From assembly GCA_030621805.1 (NCBI GenBank), contig JAUXGY010000042.1:1-9495 (forward strand): a DNA stretch of 9,495 bases, written 5' to 3'. The notes beneath the pieces are model-generated. The model was given only the letters and a program-made list of their open reading frames with translations. It was not told the origin of the DNA and did not search any database. This document shows positions 1 to 6,395 of this stretch, piece after piece (the first letter of the stretch is position 1; each line of letters starts with the position of its first letter). Origin of the DNA: Kiritimatiellales bacterium. GTDB taxonomy: Bacteria > Verrucomicrobiota > Kiritimatiellia > Kiritimatiellales > Pontiellaceae. Position numbers and translations under genes: made by a program.

Positions 1-537
1 TTAACCGTCACCGCGATTCTCTTGAAGGTCGTTGCTTCGGCACTGAAAGTATTCCCGAACTTCAATTGCAGCATCGATCCCGAAAAGGCCGAGATCATCT
101 ACAAGGTTTTCTACAACATCGGCATCGCCGTGGATACCGAGAAGGGGTTGATGGTTCCCGTAATTCAAGATGCCGACCAGAAAAACATGGTCGATATTGC
201 GGTCGACCTCGGCACCATTGCCAAGAAGGCTCGTGAAGGGAATATCAGTTTGGCAGATATGCAAGGCGGCACCTTTACCATCACTAATCTGGGGGGTATC
301 GGTGGATCTTTCTTCACGCCCATCATCAACTCGCCTGAAGTCGCGATCCTTGGGGTGGGTAGGGCGATTATGGATCCGTGCGTTGGATCGAGCGATGGCA
401 TGTGTTCTCCGCGTTTGCGTATGCCGCTCTCACTTTCCTACGACCACCGTATCATCGACGGTGCCGACGGCGCGCGCTTCCTTCGCTGGATCGTCGAGGC
501 CATCGAGGAGCCGATGCTCATCTCGCTCGAAGGTTGA
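1..537 (+). CDS. 2-oxoacid dehydrogenase E2 acyltransferase, C-terminal part (5' partial)
   Basis: This is the catalytic domain of a dihydrolipoamide acyltransferase, the E2 core of pyruvate dehydrogenase-type complexes, which moves an acyl group from lipoyl-lysine to CoA in the cytoplasm. The frame is open from base 1, so the lipoyl and subunit-binding domains lie outside the window; the first TTG (22) is not a credible start. The active-site motif DHRIIDG is visible, with the catalytic His codon at 445-447 and the Asp at 457-459. The stretch TNLGGIGGSFFTPIINSPE is typical of E2 enzymes that assemble into large cores. About 178 residues are present, and the C-terminus (EEPMLISLEG) is complete. 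Acyl specificity (acetyl, succinyl or branched-chain) cannot be fixed from this part, though the C-terminal motifs resemble pyruvate dehydrogenase E2. No E3 (lpd) gene follows; a fucosidase does, 33 nt later. Confidence 0.93.
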   Translation, partial: LTVTAILLKVVASALKVFPNFNCSIDPEKAEIIYKVFYNIGIAVDTEKGLMVPVIQDADQKNMVDIAVDLGTIAKKAREGNISLADMQGGTFTITNLGGIGGSFFTPIINSPEVAILGVGRAIMDPCVGSSDGMCSPRLRMPLSLSYDHRIIDGADGARFLRWIVEAIEEPMLISLEG

Positions 538-570
538 CGTAGCCGAGGCGTTGATGATCAAGGAGGAGAA

Positions 571-2529
571 ATGAAACAGATATTCCGTGGTATGCTAATG
601 AGTCTGGTATCGATGGCCGCTTTGGTCGGATATGCAGTCGAGAGTTCTCCACCCACCGCTTATGGCCCGACGCCCTCGCCTCAGCAGCTTCGCTGGCATG
701 AGATGGAATTTAATGCGCTGATCTGCTACGGCATTGAGACCTACACGCAGAAAGAGTGGGGCTACGGGAACGACCCGGTCTCGCTGTTTGCACCAACGAA
801 TCTCGATACCGACCAGTGGGCGAAAACGTGCAAGGCCGCAGGCATGAAAGGCATTGTCTTCGTCGCCAAGCATCACGACGGATTCTGTCTCTGGCCGTCG
901 AAATTTAACACCGATTACTCCGTCAAGGACGTTAAGTGGAAAAAGGGCCAGGGCGACGTCGTTGGCGACCTTGCGAAATCGTGCAAGAAATATGGGCTTA
1001 AGCTCGGACTCTATTTGTCGCCGTGGGACCGCAACCGTGGCGACTACGGCCAGCCGAGCTATGTGGACTACTATCACAAGCAGCTCAAAGAATTGATGAC
1101 GAACTATGGCGATCTGTACGAATTCTGGATCGACGGCGCCAATGGCGGCACAGGATGGTATGGCGGTGCAGACGAGCGGCGCAGCATTCCCAAGAGCTAC
1201 TACCAATATGACAAAGTCCGTGCGACGGTTCGTGAACACCAGCCCGATTGCCTTATCTTCGGCGGGCAATATCCCGATGTGCGCTGGGTGGGTAACGAGG
1301 CGGGCTATGCCAACACAACCCACTGGAGCCGCTGGTTTAATGAGGCGGCTCCGTATGGCTCGGGCAAGTCGCCGGACGGTGGACGTACGGTGGAGGAAAC
1401 GGGGTTGAAGGAGGGCACGCACTGGGTGCCTACCGAGGCCGACACGACGCTACTCTATCCCAAAGCGTGGTATCACAAGGCGGGCCGTCCGCCACGCAAT
1501 CCCAAGCAGTTTTACGACCTCTACTATTCCAGCATCGGCCGCAATTCGCTTTTCCTCCTCGGCGTACAGATCGCGCCGTCAGGGCAGATTCGCCCGCAGG
1601 ACGTTGTTGCGATGAGCGATTTTGGTGCGCGGATGAAAACAGAGTTTGAAGAAAATTTCGTGAAGGGCGCGAAGATCACCGCCAGCAACGACCGGGGGGT
1701 GGGGTATGAACCCCAACATATTTCCGGCGATAACACGAAGGTCTATTGGGCGACGGACGATGGCGTGAGACAGGCCTCGCTGACGCTGGCATTCAAGATG
1801 CCCACGACGTTCAATCGCGTTGTGTTACAGGAATATATCCAACTTGGGCAGCGGATCCACGAGTTCATGATCGAGGCGCTTGTTGATGGGCAATGGAACA
1901 CGCTCGCGAAGGAAACCACCATTGGCTACAAGCGCGCGTTAGAGCTGCCGGACACGACCGCAACAAAGATTCGCGTCACAATGACTACCGATGCACCTGC
2001 GCTGATGCTTGCGAATTTGGGAGTCTACAACGCGCCGCCGGCACCGGAAGGCGGCGGGGAAAAAGTGATGAGCCGGAAGTCGACCTCGATTCCCAAAACC
2101 GATTGGAAGCTTCTTGGTGTTGATAGTGAGGGCAAGAGCTGCCTGGCCATGCAGGCTATCGACAACCGGAGCGAAACCATCTGGGCCTCAAAGTGGCAGG
2201 GCCAGCCGACGCCCCATCCTCATTGGATTGCCATCGACCTTGGCAAGGTCCAGCGTATCGGCGGATTCAGTTATTTGCCGCGTTCAAGCGTGAATACAGA
2301 CGGCAATATTACGGACTACGAGTTCTATGTTTCCGTTGATGGAAAGAATTGGGGCAAGCCCGTCGCCCAAGGAGAGTTTGGCAACATGAAGAACAACCCG
2401 ACCGAACAGCTTGTGCGTTTCAAAAGGATGCAAACCACCCGATACGTTAAACTCGTTGCGACGGCGGCAGTGGATGGCAAGCCTTTCACGACGGTTGCGG
2501 AAATCGGCATACTCTCCGCCGAGAAATAA
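571..2529 (+). CDS. Exported alpha-L-fucosidase (GH29) with C-terminal F5/8 type C-like domains
   Basis: This is a 652-residue glycoside hydrolase family 29 enzyme, expected to release terminal alpha-L-fucose from glycans outside the cytoplasm. Residues 1-22 form a signal peptide (K/R near the start, then a hydrophobic stretch, probable cleavage after YA). The catalytic barrel covers about 30-350: RWHEMEFNALICYG opens it, HHDGFCLW (101-108) is the conserved substrate-binding His motif, and EFWIDGANGG places the likely nucleophile at Asp188. The acid/base residue cannot be assigned by eye. Residues about 355-490 and 505-652 look like two beta-sandwich modules; the second (IDNRSETIWAS, HWIAIDLG, YEFYVSVDGKNW) fits a discoidin/F5/8 type C carbohydrate-binding domain. 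The start is set by a strong AGGAGG at 561-566. The 33-nt gap from the E2 gene leaves no obvious room for its own promoter, so it may be read from upstream or from a promoter inside the E2 gene. Linkage specificity is unknown; fucoidan, mucin-type or plant glycans are all possible. Confidence 0.93.
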   Translation: MKQIFRGMLMSLVSMAALVGYAVESSPPTAYGPTPSPQQLRWHEMEFNALICYGIETYTQKEWGYGNDPVSLFAPTNLDTDQWAKTCKAAGMKGIVFVAKHHDGFCLWPSKFNTDYSVKDVKWKKGQGDVVGDLAKSCKKYGLKLGLYLSPWDRNRGDYGQPSYVDYYHKQLKELMTNYGDLYEFWIDGANGGTGWYGGADERRSIPKSYYQYDKVRATVREHQPDCLIFGGQYPDVRWVGNEAGYANTTHWSRWFNEAAPYGSGKSPDGGRTVEETGLKEGTHWVPTEADTTLLYPKAWYHKAGRPPRNPKQFYDLYYSSIGRNSLFLLGVQIAPSGQIRPQDVVAMSDFGARMKTEFEENFVKGAKITASNDRGVGYEPQHISGDNTKVYWATDDGVRQASLTLAFKMPTTFNRVVLQEYIQLGQRIHEFMIEALVDGQWNTLAKETTIGYKRALELPDTTATKIRVTMTTDAPALMLANLGVYNAPPAPEGGGEKVMSRKSTSIPKTDWKLLGVDSEGKSCLAMQAIDNRSETIWASKWQGQPTPHPHWIAIDLGKVQRIGGFSYLPRSSVNTDGNITDYEFYVSVDGKNWGKPVAQGEFGNMKNNPTEQLVRFKRMQTTRYVKLVATAAVDGKPFTTVAEIGILSAEK

Positions 2530-2536
2530 GGGCAGA

Positions 2537-3130
2537 ATGCGAGAGATGAAAAAAGCGTTTGATGCCGAGGTCACCGTGCTTGACTATGAAAGCACGGGGG
2601 CGCTTTCGGGCTATGCCAACGAACCGTGGCAGATCGGCATGGTGTCGCTGAAAGCCGGCAAGGTCGAGGTGGTGTCCATGTTCGAGAGCCTGCTCCGTGT
2701 CGATGCCAATCGCCCATTCAATCCCCATGCCCCCGGGCGGCACGGGATGCTGCGCGAAGAAATCGCACAGGCTCCAACCCCCCAGGAACTCTGGCCGAAG
2801 GTGATGCATCGGCTTACGGAATACCCGCTCTGCGCCCACAACGTCGCGACTGAAAAAAAGTTTATCCGCGCCATGGCACCGATGCATCAATTTGGGGTGT
2901 GGATCGACACCTTGCGGATTGCCCGTAAGGTGTGGCCCGGTTGCTCGTCCTATGCGCTGGGCGATCTGATGGTCCTGCTTAATCTTAAATGCCGGGTGGA
3001 GGTTCTTTGTTCGGGCAGAGAAGCTCACGATGCACTCTATGATGCTGTTGCTTCCGCCATGTTGCTCGAACACCTGCTCGAACAACCGGGGTGGGGCAAT
3101 GTGACGGTCGGGGAGCTGGCCACAATGTAG
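2537..3130 (+). CDS. DnaQ-like 3'-5' exonuclease (DEDDh fold)
   Basis: This 197-residue protein has the RNase H-like exonuclease fold of the DNA polymerase III epsilon/DnaQ family, a cytoplasmic Mg-dependent 3'-5' nuclease. Exo I is VLDYESTG (Asp16, Glu18), Exo II is CAHNVATEKKF (101-109), a DTLRIAR segment follows (Asp124), and Exo III is HDALYDA (His164, Asp169). At the Exo II position where epsilon has HNAxFD, this protein has Glu106 instead of Asp. It is a stand-alone exonuclease domain without a polymerase or helicase partner; its role (repair, RNA trimming or other) is open. The ATG at 2537 was chosen because it lies 7 nt after the fucosidase stop with a weak AAGGG before it; an ATG at 2546 is the alternative. 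The frame is open further upstream, but that part overlaps the fucosidase and does not look like protein. Spacing suggests co-transcription with the fucosidase. Confidence 0.85.
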   Translation: MREMKKAFDAEVTVLDYESTGALSGYANEPWQIGMVSLKAGKVEVVSMFESLLRVDANRPFNPHAPGRHGMLREEIAQAPTPQELWPKVMHRLTEYPLCAHNVATEKKFIRAMAPMHQFGVWIDTLRIARKVWPGCSSYALGDLMVLLNLKCRVEVLCSGREAHDALYDAVASAMLLEHLLEQPGWGNVTVGELATM

Positions 3131-3154
3131 ATGGAGCTTCCAGCTCCGTTTGGG
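3127..3154 (+). repeat. Short palindromic repeat, copy 1 (REP-like)
   Basis: The unit starts GTAGATGGAGC and ends GCTCC plus a G-rich tail. Its core folds as GGAGCT-TCC-AGCTCC (3133-3147, 6-bp stem). It overlaps the TAG stop of the exonuclease gene. A second copy in opposite orientation lies at 3211-3237; the first 11 bases and the GCTCC arm are identical while the loop differs (TTCCA here, ATCTT there). This is the usual picture of REP-like dispersed palindromes. No T-run follows, so it is not a standard terminator. Confidence 0.65.
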
Positions 3155-3210
3155 AAGAACACTGAAATATTCCGATCCTTTGCAAGGTTGATCTTGGCGC
3201 ACAAGCCCAC

Positions 3211-3237
3211 CCCAATGGAGCAAGATGCTCCATCTAC
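3211..3237 (-). repeat. Short palindromic repeat, copy 2, inverted (REP-like)
   Basis: Read on the minus strand this copy begins GTAGATGGAGC, exactly as copy 1 does on the plus strand, then ATCTT, GCTCC and ATTGGG. Its own hairpin is better than that of copy 1: an 8-bp perfect stem, ATGGAGCA / TGCTCCAT, around an AGA loop (3215-3233). With copy 1 it forms an inverted pair about 56 nt apart, between two convergent genes. The 110 bp between those genes hold nothing else that I recognise. Confidence 0.65.
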
Positions 3238-3240
3238 GAT

Positions 3241-3699
3241 TCAGTCAAAAAACCGCTCCAATGGGCACCCCGCGCACTTTGGTTTTGTTTTGCAGTGTTC
3301 CTTTCCAAGCCGGACAATGAGGGCGTGATATTCGTTGTAGAGCTGTATGCCTTCGGGAAGGTCATCTGTGAAGAGCTTGGCAATGCTGTCGTACGAGGCC
3401 CGTTCGTCGCACCATCCATGCCTCGAAAGAAATCGCATGGTGTAGGCGTCGACGACGAAGACGGGGCGTTTGGCGGCGTAGAGCAAAATGCTGTCGGCCG
3501 TCTCCTGACCGATTCCTTTCCACGAAAGTAGCTCGGTGCGCAGGGTGGTAATGGCCTTCTCGACATTTGACCACGCGGTGTTTTGCGTAAGGATGGCACC
3601 GAGCATCATCTCCAGTCGTGTGCGACCCGGCCACCAGTGCTGCTCACCCCATCGGGCGAAAAGCGCCTCGTATGTCGGTTGGACAAATGAGTATATCAT
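3241..3699 (-). CDS. Endonuclease III-like (HhH-GPD) protein, internally deleted; probable decayed gene
   Basis: The 152-residue product matches HhH-GPD base-excision proteins related to endonuclease III, usually about 210-230 residues. Seen: the N-terminal block HWWPGRTRLEMMLGAILTQN (21-40), the helix-hairpin-helix LLSWKGIGQETADSIL (57-72), the catalytic Asp84 in VFVVDAY, and a C-terminal cysteine loop. In relatives roughly 60 residues of helices separate the EKAI-like helix from the helix before the hairpin; here EKAITTL (48-53) runs directly into RTELLSW, a clean in-frame loss at about 3540. The Fe-S loop has Cys136, Cys142 and Cys145, but the fourth cysteine position is Phe151. The shortened protein is unlikely to keep the two-lobed fold that grips DNA, so I infer loss of activity, although the frame is intact. 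The ATG at 3699 has no strong ribosome binding site. It converges on the exonuclease gene, with an inverted repeat pair between them. Confidence 0.8.
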   Translation of the reverse strand: MIYSFVQPTYEALFARWGEQHWWPGRTRLEMMLGAILTQNTAWSNVEKAITTLRTELLSWKGIGQETADSILLYAAKRPVFVVDAYTMRFLSRHGWCDERASYDSIAKLFTDDLPEGIQLYNEYHALIVRLGKEHCKTKPKCAGCPLERFFD

Positions 3700-3709
3700 T
3701 TTGTGTGTG

Positions 3710-3763
3710 GTGGGCAGGCTGGCGCGAAGCCATTCTGGAGGAACGGCAGATCACCCTGCCCAC
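3710..3763. repeat. Compound palindromic element between endonuclease and PhoD genes
   Basis: GTGGGCAGG at 3710-3718 pairs perfectly with CCTGCCCAC at 3755-3763 (9 bp). Inside, TGGC-GCGAA-GCCA (3720-3732) makes a small hairpin, and GGCAG (3745-3749) can alternatively pair with CTGCC (3756-3760). The element fills most of the 72 bp after the PhoD stop and before the endonuclease-like start. It lacks a T-run, so a classic terminator is unlikely; a dispersed repeat or an RNA-stabilising 3' structure fits better. It is a different sequence family from the pair at 3127-3237. Confidence 0.5.
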
Positions 3764-3771
3764 GTGATGGG

Positions 3772-6261
3772 TCAGTCTTCGGTTTTAACGGTACGGACAG
3801 TCCATTGGTCGGTATCGGGATTTCCGACTTTTACGGTGTAGAGCCCTTCCTTGAAGACTCCGGGCTTGAAGCGGTTGCCCTTGATGCGCCGGGCGTAGAC
3901 GAGCTTTCCGCTGTCCTTTTCGAAGACCTGTACCACGGGGTTTTCCATAGCGGATTTGATTTCGGGGAGCCAGGCGGAGGGTCTGCGGCCATAGTTGTCG
4001 GTCTGGTCGATGGTGATGGGCCAGCCGGGGTAGGGGGATCCGTTTCCGAGCGTGGCGTAGCGCGGCCAGTTGGCCATTTCAATCTTGTGGGTTGCCTGAT
4101 CAAAACGAATGATGCCGTAGCCGGGCATCCGGTCGTGCAGGGCGGCGGGTTGGTGGCCACTGGGTTTTCCGCCAGGGTTGGCTACGGCGTGCAGGGTAAC
4201 CTTGTTGCCCCACCCATCGAGGAACTCGCCTAGGTGTTCGGGCATGCCGGGGGTTCTGTTTTTTCCGGGTTCGAGGGGTATCCACGAACGCGGGAAATAG
4301 TTGGCGATCGAGGGGACGCAGATGCTCCATCCACTATCCCCCCATTCGTCCACACCATGTTGGGCGCTGGTGGCGAGGTGCTGGTCGCCACCGATCATGA
4401 AAGTATATCCTTTTCGCAGTGCACGCAGCGCTTTGTTGCGGCCATTGATCGGCCAGCCGTTGGTGTCGGGATCTTGCGAAATACCGCCATCTTCGTTTCG
4501 CCAGGTGTGCAGCTGAGAAAAGACGGTGGCGGTGAGCGAGGCCTTCATGGTCGCGCCGTCACTCCAGTCTTCGGTCCATTTTTCGATGAACGCAAGTTGC
4601 CGGTCGCCGAGCAAAACGAGTTGGGATTCATCACCTGATTTGGCTTCCGCCGAATCCGGCCCGGTCTTGAACTTGCGGTCTTCGATGACCGCGAAACTCA
4701 TGGGACCCCAGTTGAGTGCAGTGAAGTAGACACCGATTCCCTGCTCCACGGGAGCGGGGTCGACCGGGTCGGGGAGGTTGGCGGTTTGGGTACGCTCAAC
4801 CATCTTAACGAAGTCGGCGGGCGCGGTGTAGCCCCCGTCGTTCTGTCGCTTGGCGTGGCGGCCGCTCTGTCCCCAGAAGTTACCTTGGAAGACGTCGTGG
4901 TCGTCGGGGATGCAGACGCTAGGGAGGTCGCACGTGAGATCGCGGAAGGCCCACATGTAGACGTACCATTTGTAGAGATAGTCCAGATCGCGCGCGCGGC
5001 CGTCAGGAAAGGAGGGGCTGGCGGATTCGTAGACCTGGTCGCCCGAAAAGAAGAGCAGGTCGGGGTCTTGTTTAATCACGTTGGCGGTGAGGTCTGCATG
5101 CGGGAACCAGGTGCCGTTGAGCCAGTCGCCTTTGCGTCCTTCCTGATAGCGTCCCCCGGCGCTCACCGAGCGGGAAAGGTTATGGTTGCCTGTGAAAGCG
5201 GCAACGGTGAATTTCTGCTTCTCGCGCGGGTTTTGTTGAATGGTGCCGCTCCACGGTTGTTCCTCCGAGAGGGATTTCGGGGCGGTTACGCGGTAGGGAA
5301 CCTTTTGGGTGTCGTCCCAGTTTTTAATGCGGAAGACCGCCGTGAAGGCCGCAGGATCGATGTCTGCCTTGGCGATGGTTTTCCACGTTCCATCGTGCTG
5401 GATTTCGAGGGTTGCTCCTTTGAGGCGGTCTTCCGGCAGGGGTGCCATTTGGGCGGATATTTTGAGAATCTTGCGGCTGACGGTGTAGTGGGTTCCAATC
5501 ACCGGGCCGAGCCGCCGGTCGGCATGGGCGGCGATGCGGTCGCCGGAACCCTTCCAATGGTTAAACCAGAAATGGCTGATCGCTTTCTTTTGTTGCCCCG
5601 GATCGGCAGTGAGTGCAATGTTTCCGATCAGGCGTTTTTCGGACAGGGTGGCTTTGGCTTCTCCGATCAGTTTCTTGCGTTTGGCGTCATGCGCCTGAAT
5701 CACGAGTCGCCATGAGCTGTCCGATCTCTTTTTTGCGGAGCAGGAAAGGAGGATCTTCTTGCCGTTGACATTGGATTCTTTTTGGCTGCGGGCTAGGGGT
5801 TCGGATTCGGTATAGAGCCCCGTTTCGTTGTCGTGGATGAATACGCGCCCAAGATGGTCGATGCCCACAAAGAGGCCCGCACCCGGTCCGGGGGTTTGGT
5901 GGATGAGTGCGGCACCGCGGTAGTCCATCTCACCGTTGCCTGCCCCGATCAGGAAGCCCGCCGCGCCGGTTTTTGCATTGGCTTCGATCCAACCGAGTTC
6001 GACTTGGAATTCAAAGGAGCTGCCCGATGAATTCAGGTCGTGGCTGAGCAGGTGCAGCGTGCGCATGGGTAGGTTACGGTTGGGGACGCATTCAATACGG
6101 CCATCCGCGATGCGCCAGTCCTGGAGCCGGTTGGCCCATGTTTCTGACCCGATCCACACTTGATCTGGAATACCGTCTCCAGAAAGGTTAAAAGAAGGCT
6201 CTGCTTTCACGAATGAAAGAGCAAATCCTAAAACACAACCTATTGCTAATAAACGCTTCAT
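3772..6261 (-). CDS. Exported PhoD-like metallophosphatase with long N-terminal extension
   Basis: This 829-residue protein belongs to the PhoD-type alkaline phosphatase/phosphodiesterase superfamily of metallophosphatases, acting on phosphate esters in the periplasm or outside the cell. Residues 1-20 are a typical Sec signal peptide with cleavage after VKA. Metal-site motifs are visible in order: FTGNHN (356-361), FSGDQVYE (405-412), PDDHDVFQGNFWG (452-464) and GGDQHLA (624-630). The catalytic part starts near residue 350. The region before it (about 21-345) is beta-rich and unlike canonical PhoD; residues 60-150 resemble a concanavalin-like/LamG-type sandwich, which is inference. Residues about 730-829 look like a further small beta domain. 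Substrate is unknown. The ATG at 6261 follows CAGGAG with a 7-nt spacer. A weak promoter candidate lies upstream at 6325-6353. The 134 bp to the barrel gene upstream could contain either a new transcription start or read-through. Confidence 0.9.
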   Translation of the reverse strand: MKRLLAIGCVLGFALSFVKAEPSFNLSGDGIPDQVWIGSETWANRLQDWRIADGRIECVPNRNLPMRTLHLLSHDLNSSGSSFEFQVELGWIEANAKTGAAGFLIGAGNGEMDYRGAALIHQTPGPGAGLFVGIDHLGRVFIHDNETGLYTESEPLARSQKESNVNGKKILLSCSAKKRSDSSWRLVIQAHDAKRKKLIGEAKATLSEKRLIGNIALTADPGQQKKAISHFWFNHWKGSGDRIAAHADRRLGPVIGTHYTVSRKILKISAQMAPLPEDRLKGATLEIQHDGTWKTIAKADIDPAAFTAVFRIKNWDDTQKVPYRVTAPKSLSEEQPWSGTIQQNPREKQKFTVAAFTGNHNLSRSVSAGGRYQEGRKGDWLNGTWFPHADLTANVIKQDPDLLFFSGDQVYESASPSFPDGRARDLDYLYKWYVYMWAFRDLTCDLPSVCIPDDHDVFQGNFWGQSGRHAKRQNDGGYTAPADFVKMVERTQTANLPDPVDPAPVEQGIGVYFTALNWGPMSFAVIEDRKFKTGPDSAEAKSGDESQLVLLGDRQLAFIEKWTEDWSDGATMKASLTATVFSQLHTWRNEDGGISQDPDTNGWPINGRNKALRALRKGYTFMIGGDQHLATSAQHGVDEWGDSGWSICVPSIANYFPRSWIPLEPGKNRTPGMPEHLGEFLDGWGNKVTLHAVANPGGKPSGHQPAALHDRMPGYGIIRFDQATHKIEMANWPRYATLGNGSPYPGWPITIDQTDNYGRRPSAWLPEIKSAMENPVVQVFEKDSGKLVYARRIKGNRFKPGVFKEGLYTVKVGNPDTDQWTVRTVKTED

Positions 6262-6324
6262 TTTTTTACTCCTGAGGTTTGATTATTAAAAGCTTTGTCT
6301 TTGGGTGAGATTAAAGATTAGAGA

Positions 6325-6363
6325 ACGATACTTCATTCGTAAAATGGACACAAACAGTATCGT
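6325..6363 (-). promoter_or_regulatory. Inverted repeat with possible promoter upstream of the PhoD-like gene
   Basis: ACGATACT (6325-6332) and AGTATCGT (6356-6363) are perfect 8-bp inverted arms 23 nt apart. On the minus strand a weak promoter-like pair overlaps them: TTGTGT (6348-6353) and TATCGT (6325-6330) with a 17-nt spacer, the -10 box lying inside one arm. This could be an operator overlapping a promoter, or a weak 3' hairpin for the barrel operon. Hexamer matches are only 3/6 and 4/6, so the promoter call is tentative. The rest of 6262-6395 shows nothing else recognisable. Confidence 0.3.
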
Positions 6364-6395
6364 ATTTAGATTCGTGAGTTGGGTTGTTCAGCACA

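Noticed and set aside
595..1422. A 275-residue open frame on the minus strand inside the fucosidase gene
   Set aside because: Antisense to the GH29 catalytic domain, with no signal, motif or ribosome binding site.
2411..2536. An upstream start for the exonuclease inside the fucosidase gene
   Set aside because: The extension overlaps the conserved C-terminal domain of the fucosidase in another frame and shows no exonuclease-like sequence.
4786..5715. A 309-residue open frame on the plus strand inside the PhoD-like gene
   Set aside because: It lies antisense to a gene with clear catalytic motifs; its Val/Gly/Ala-rich composition is what high-GC antisense frames give, and no family motif is visible.
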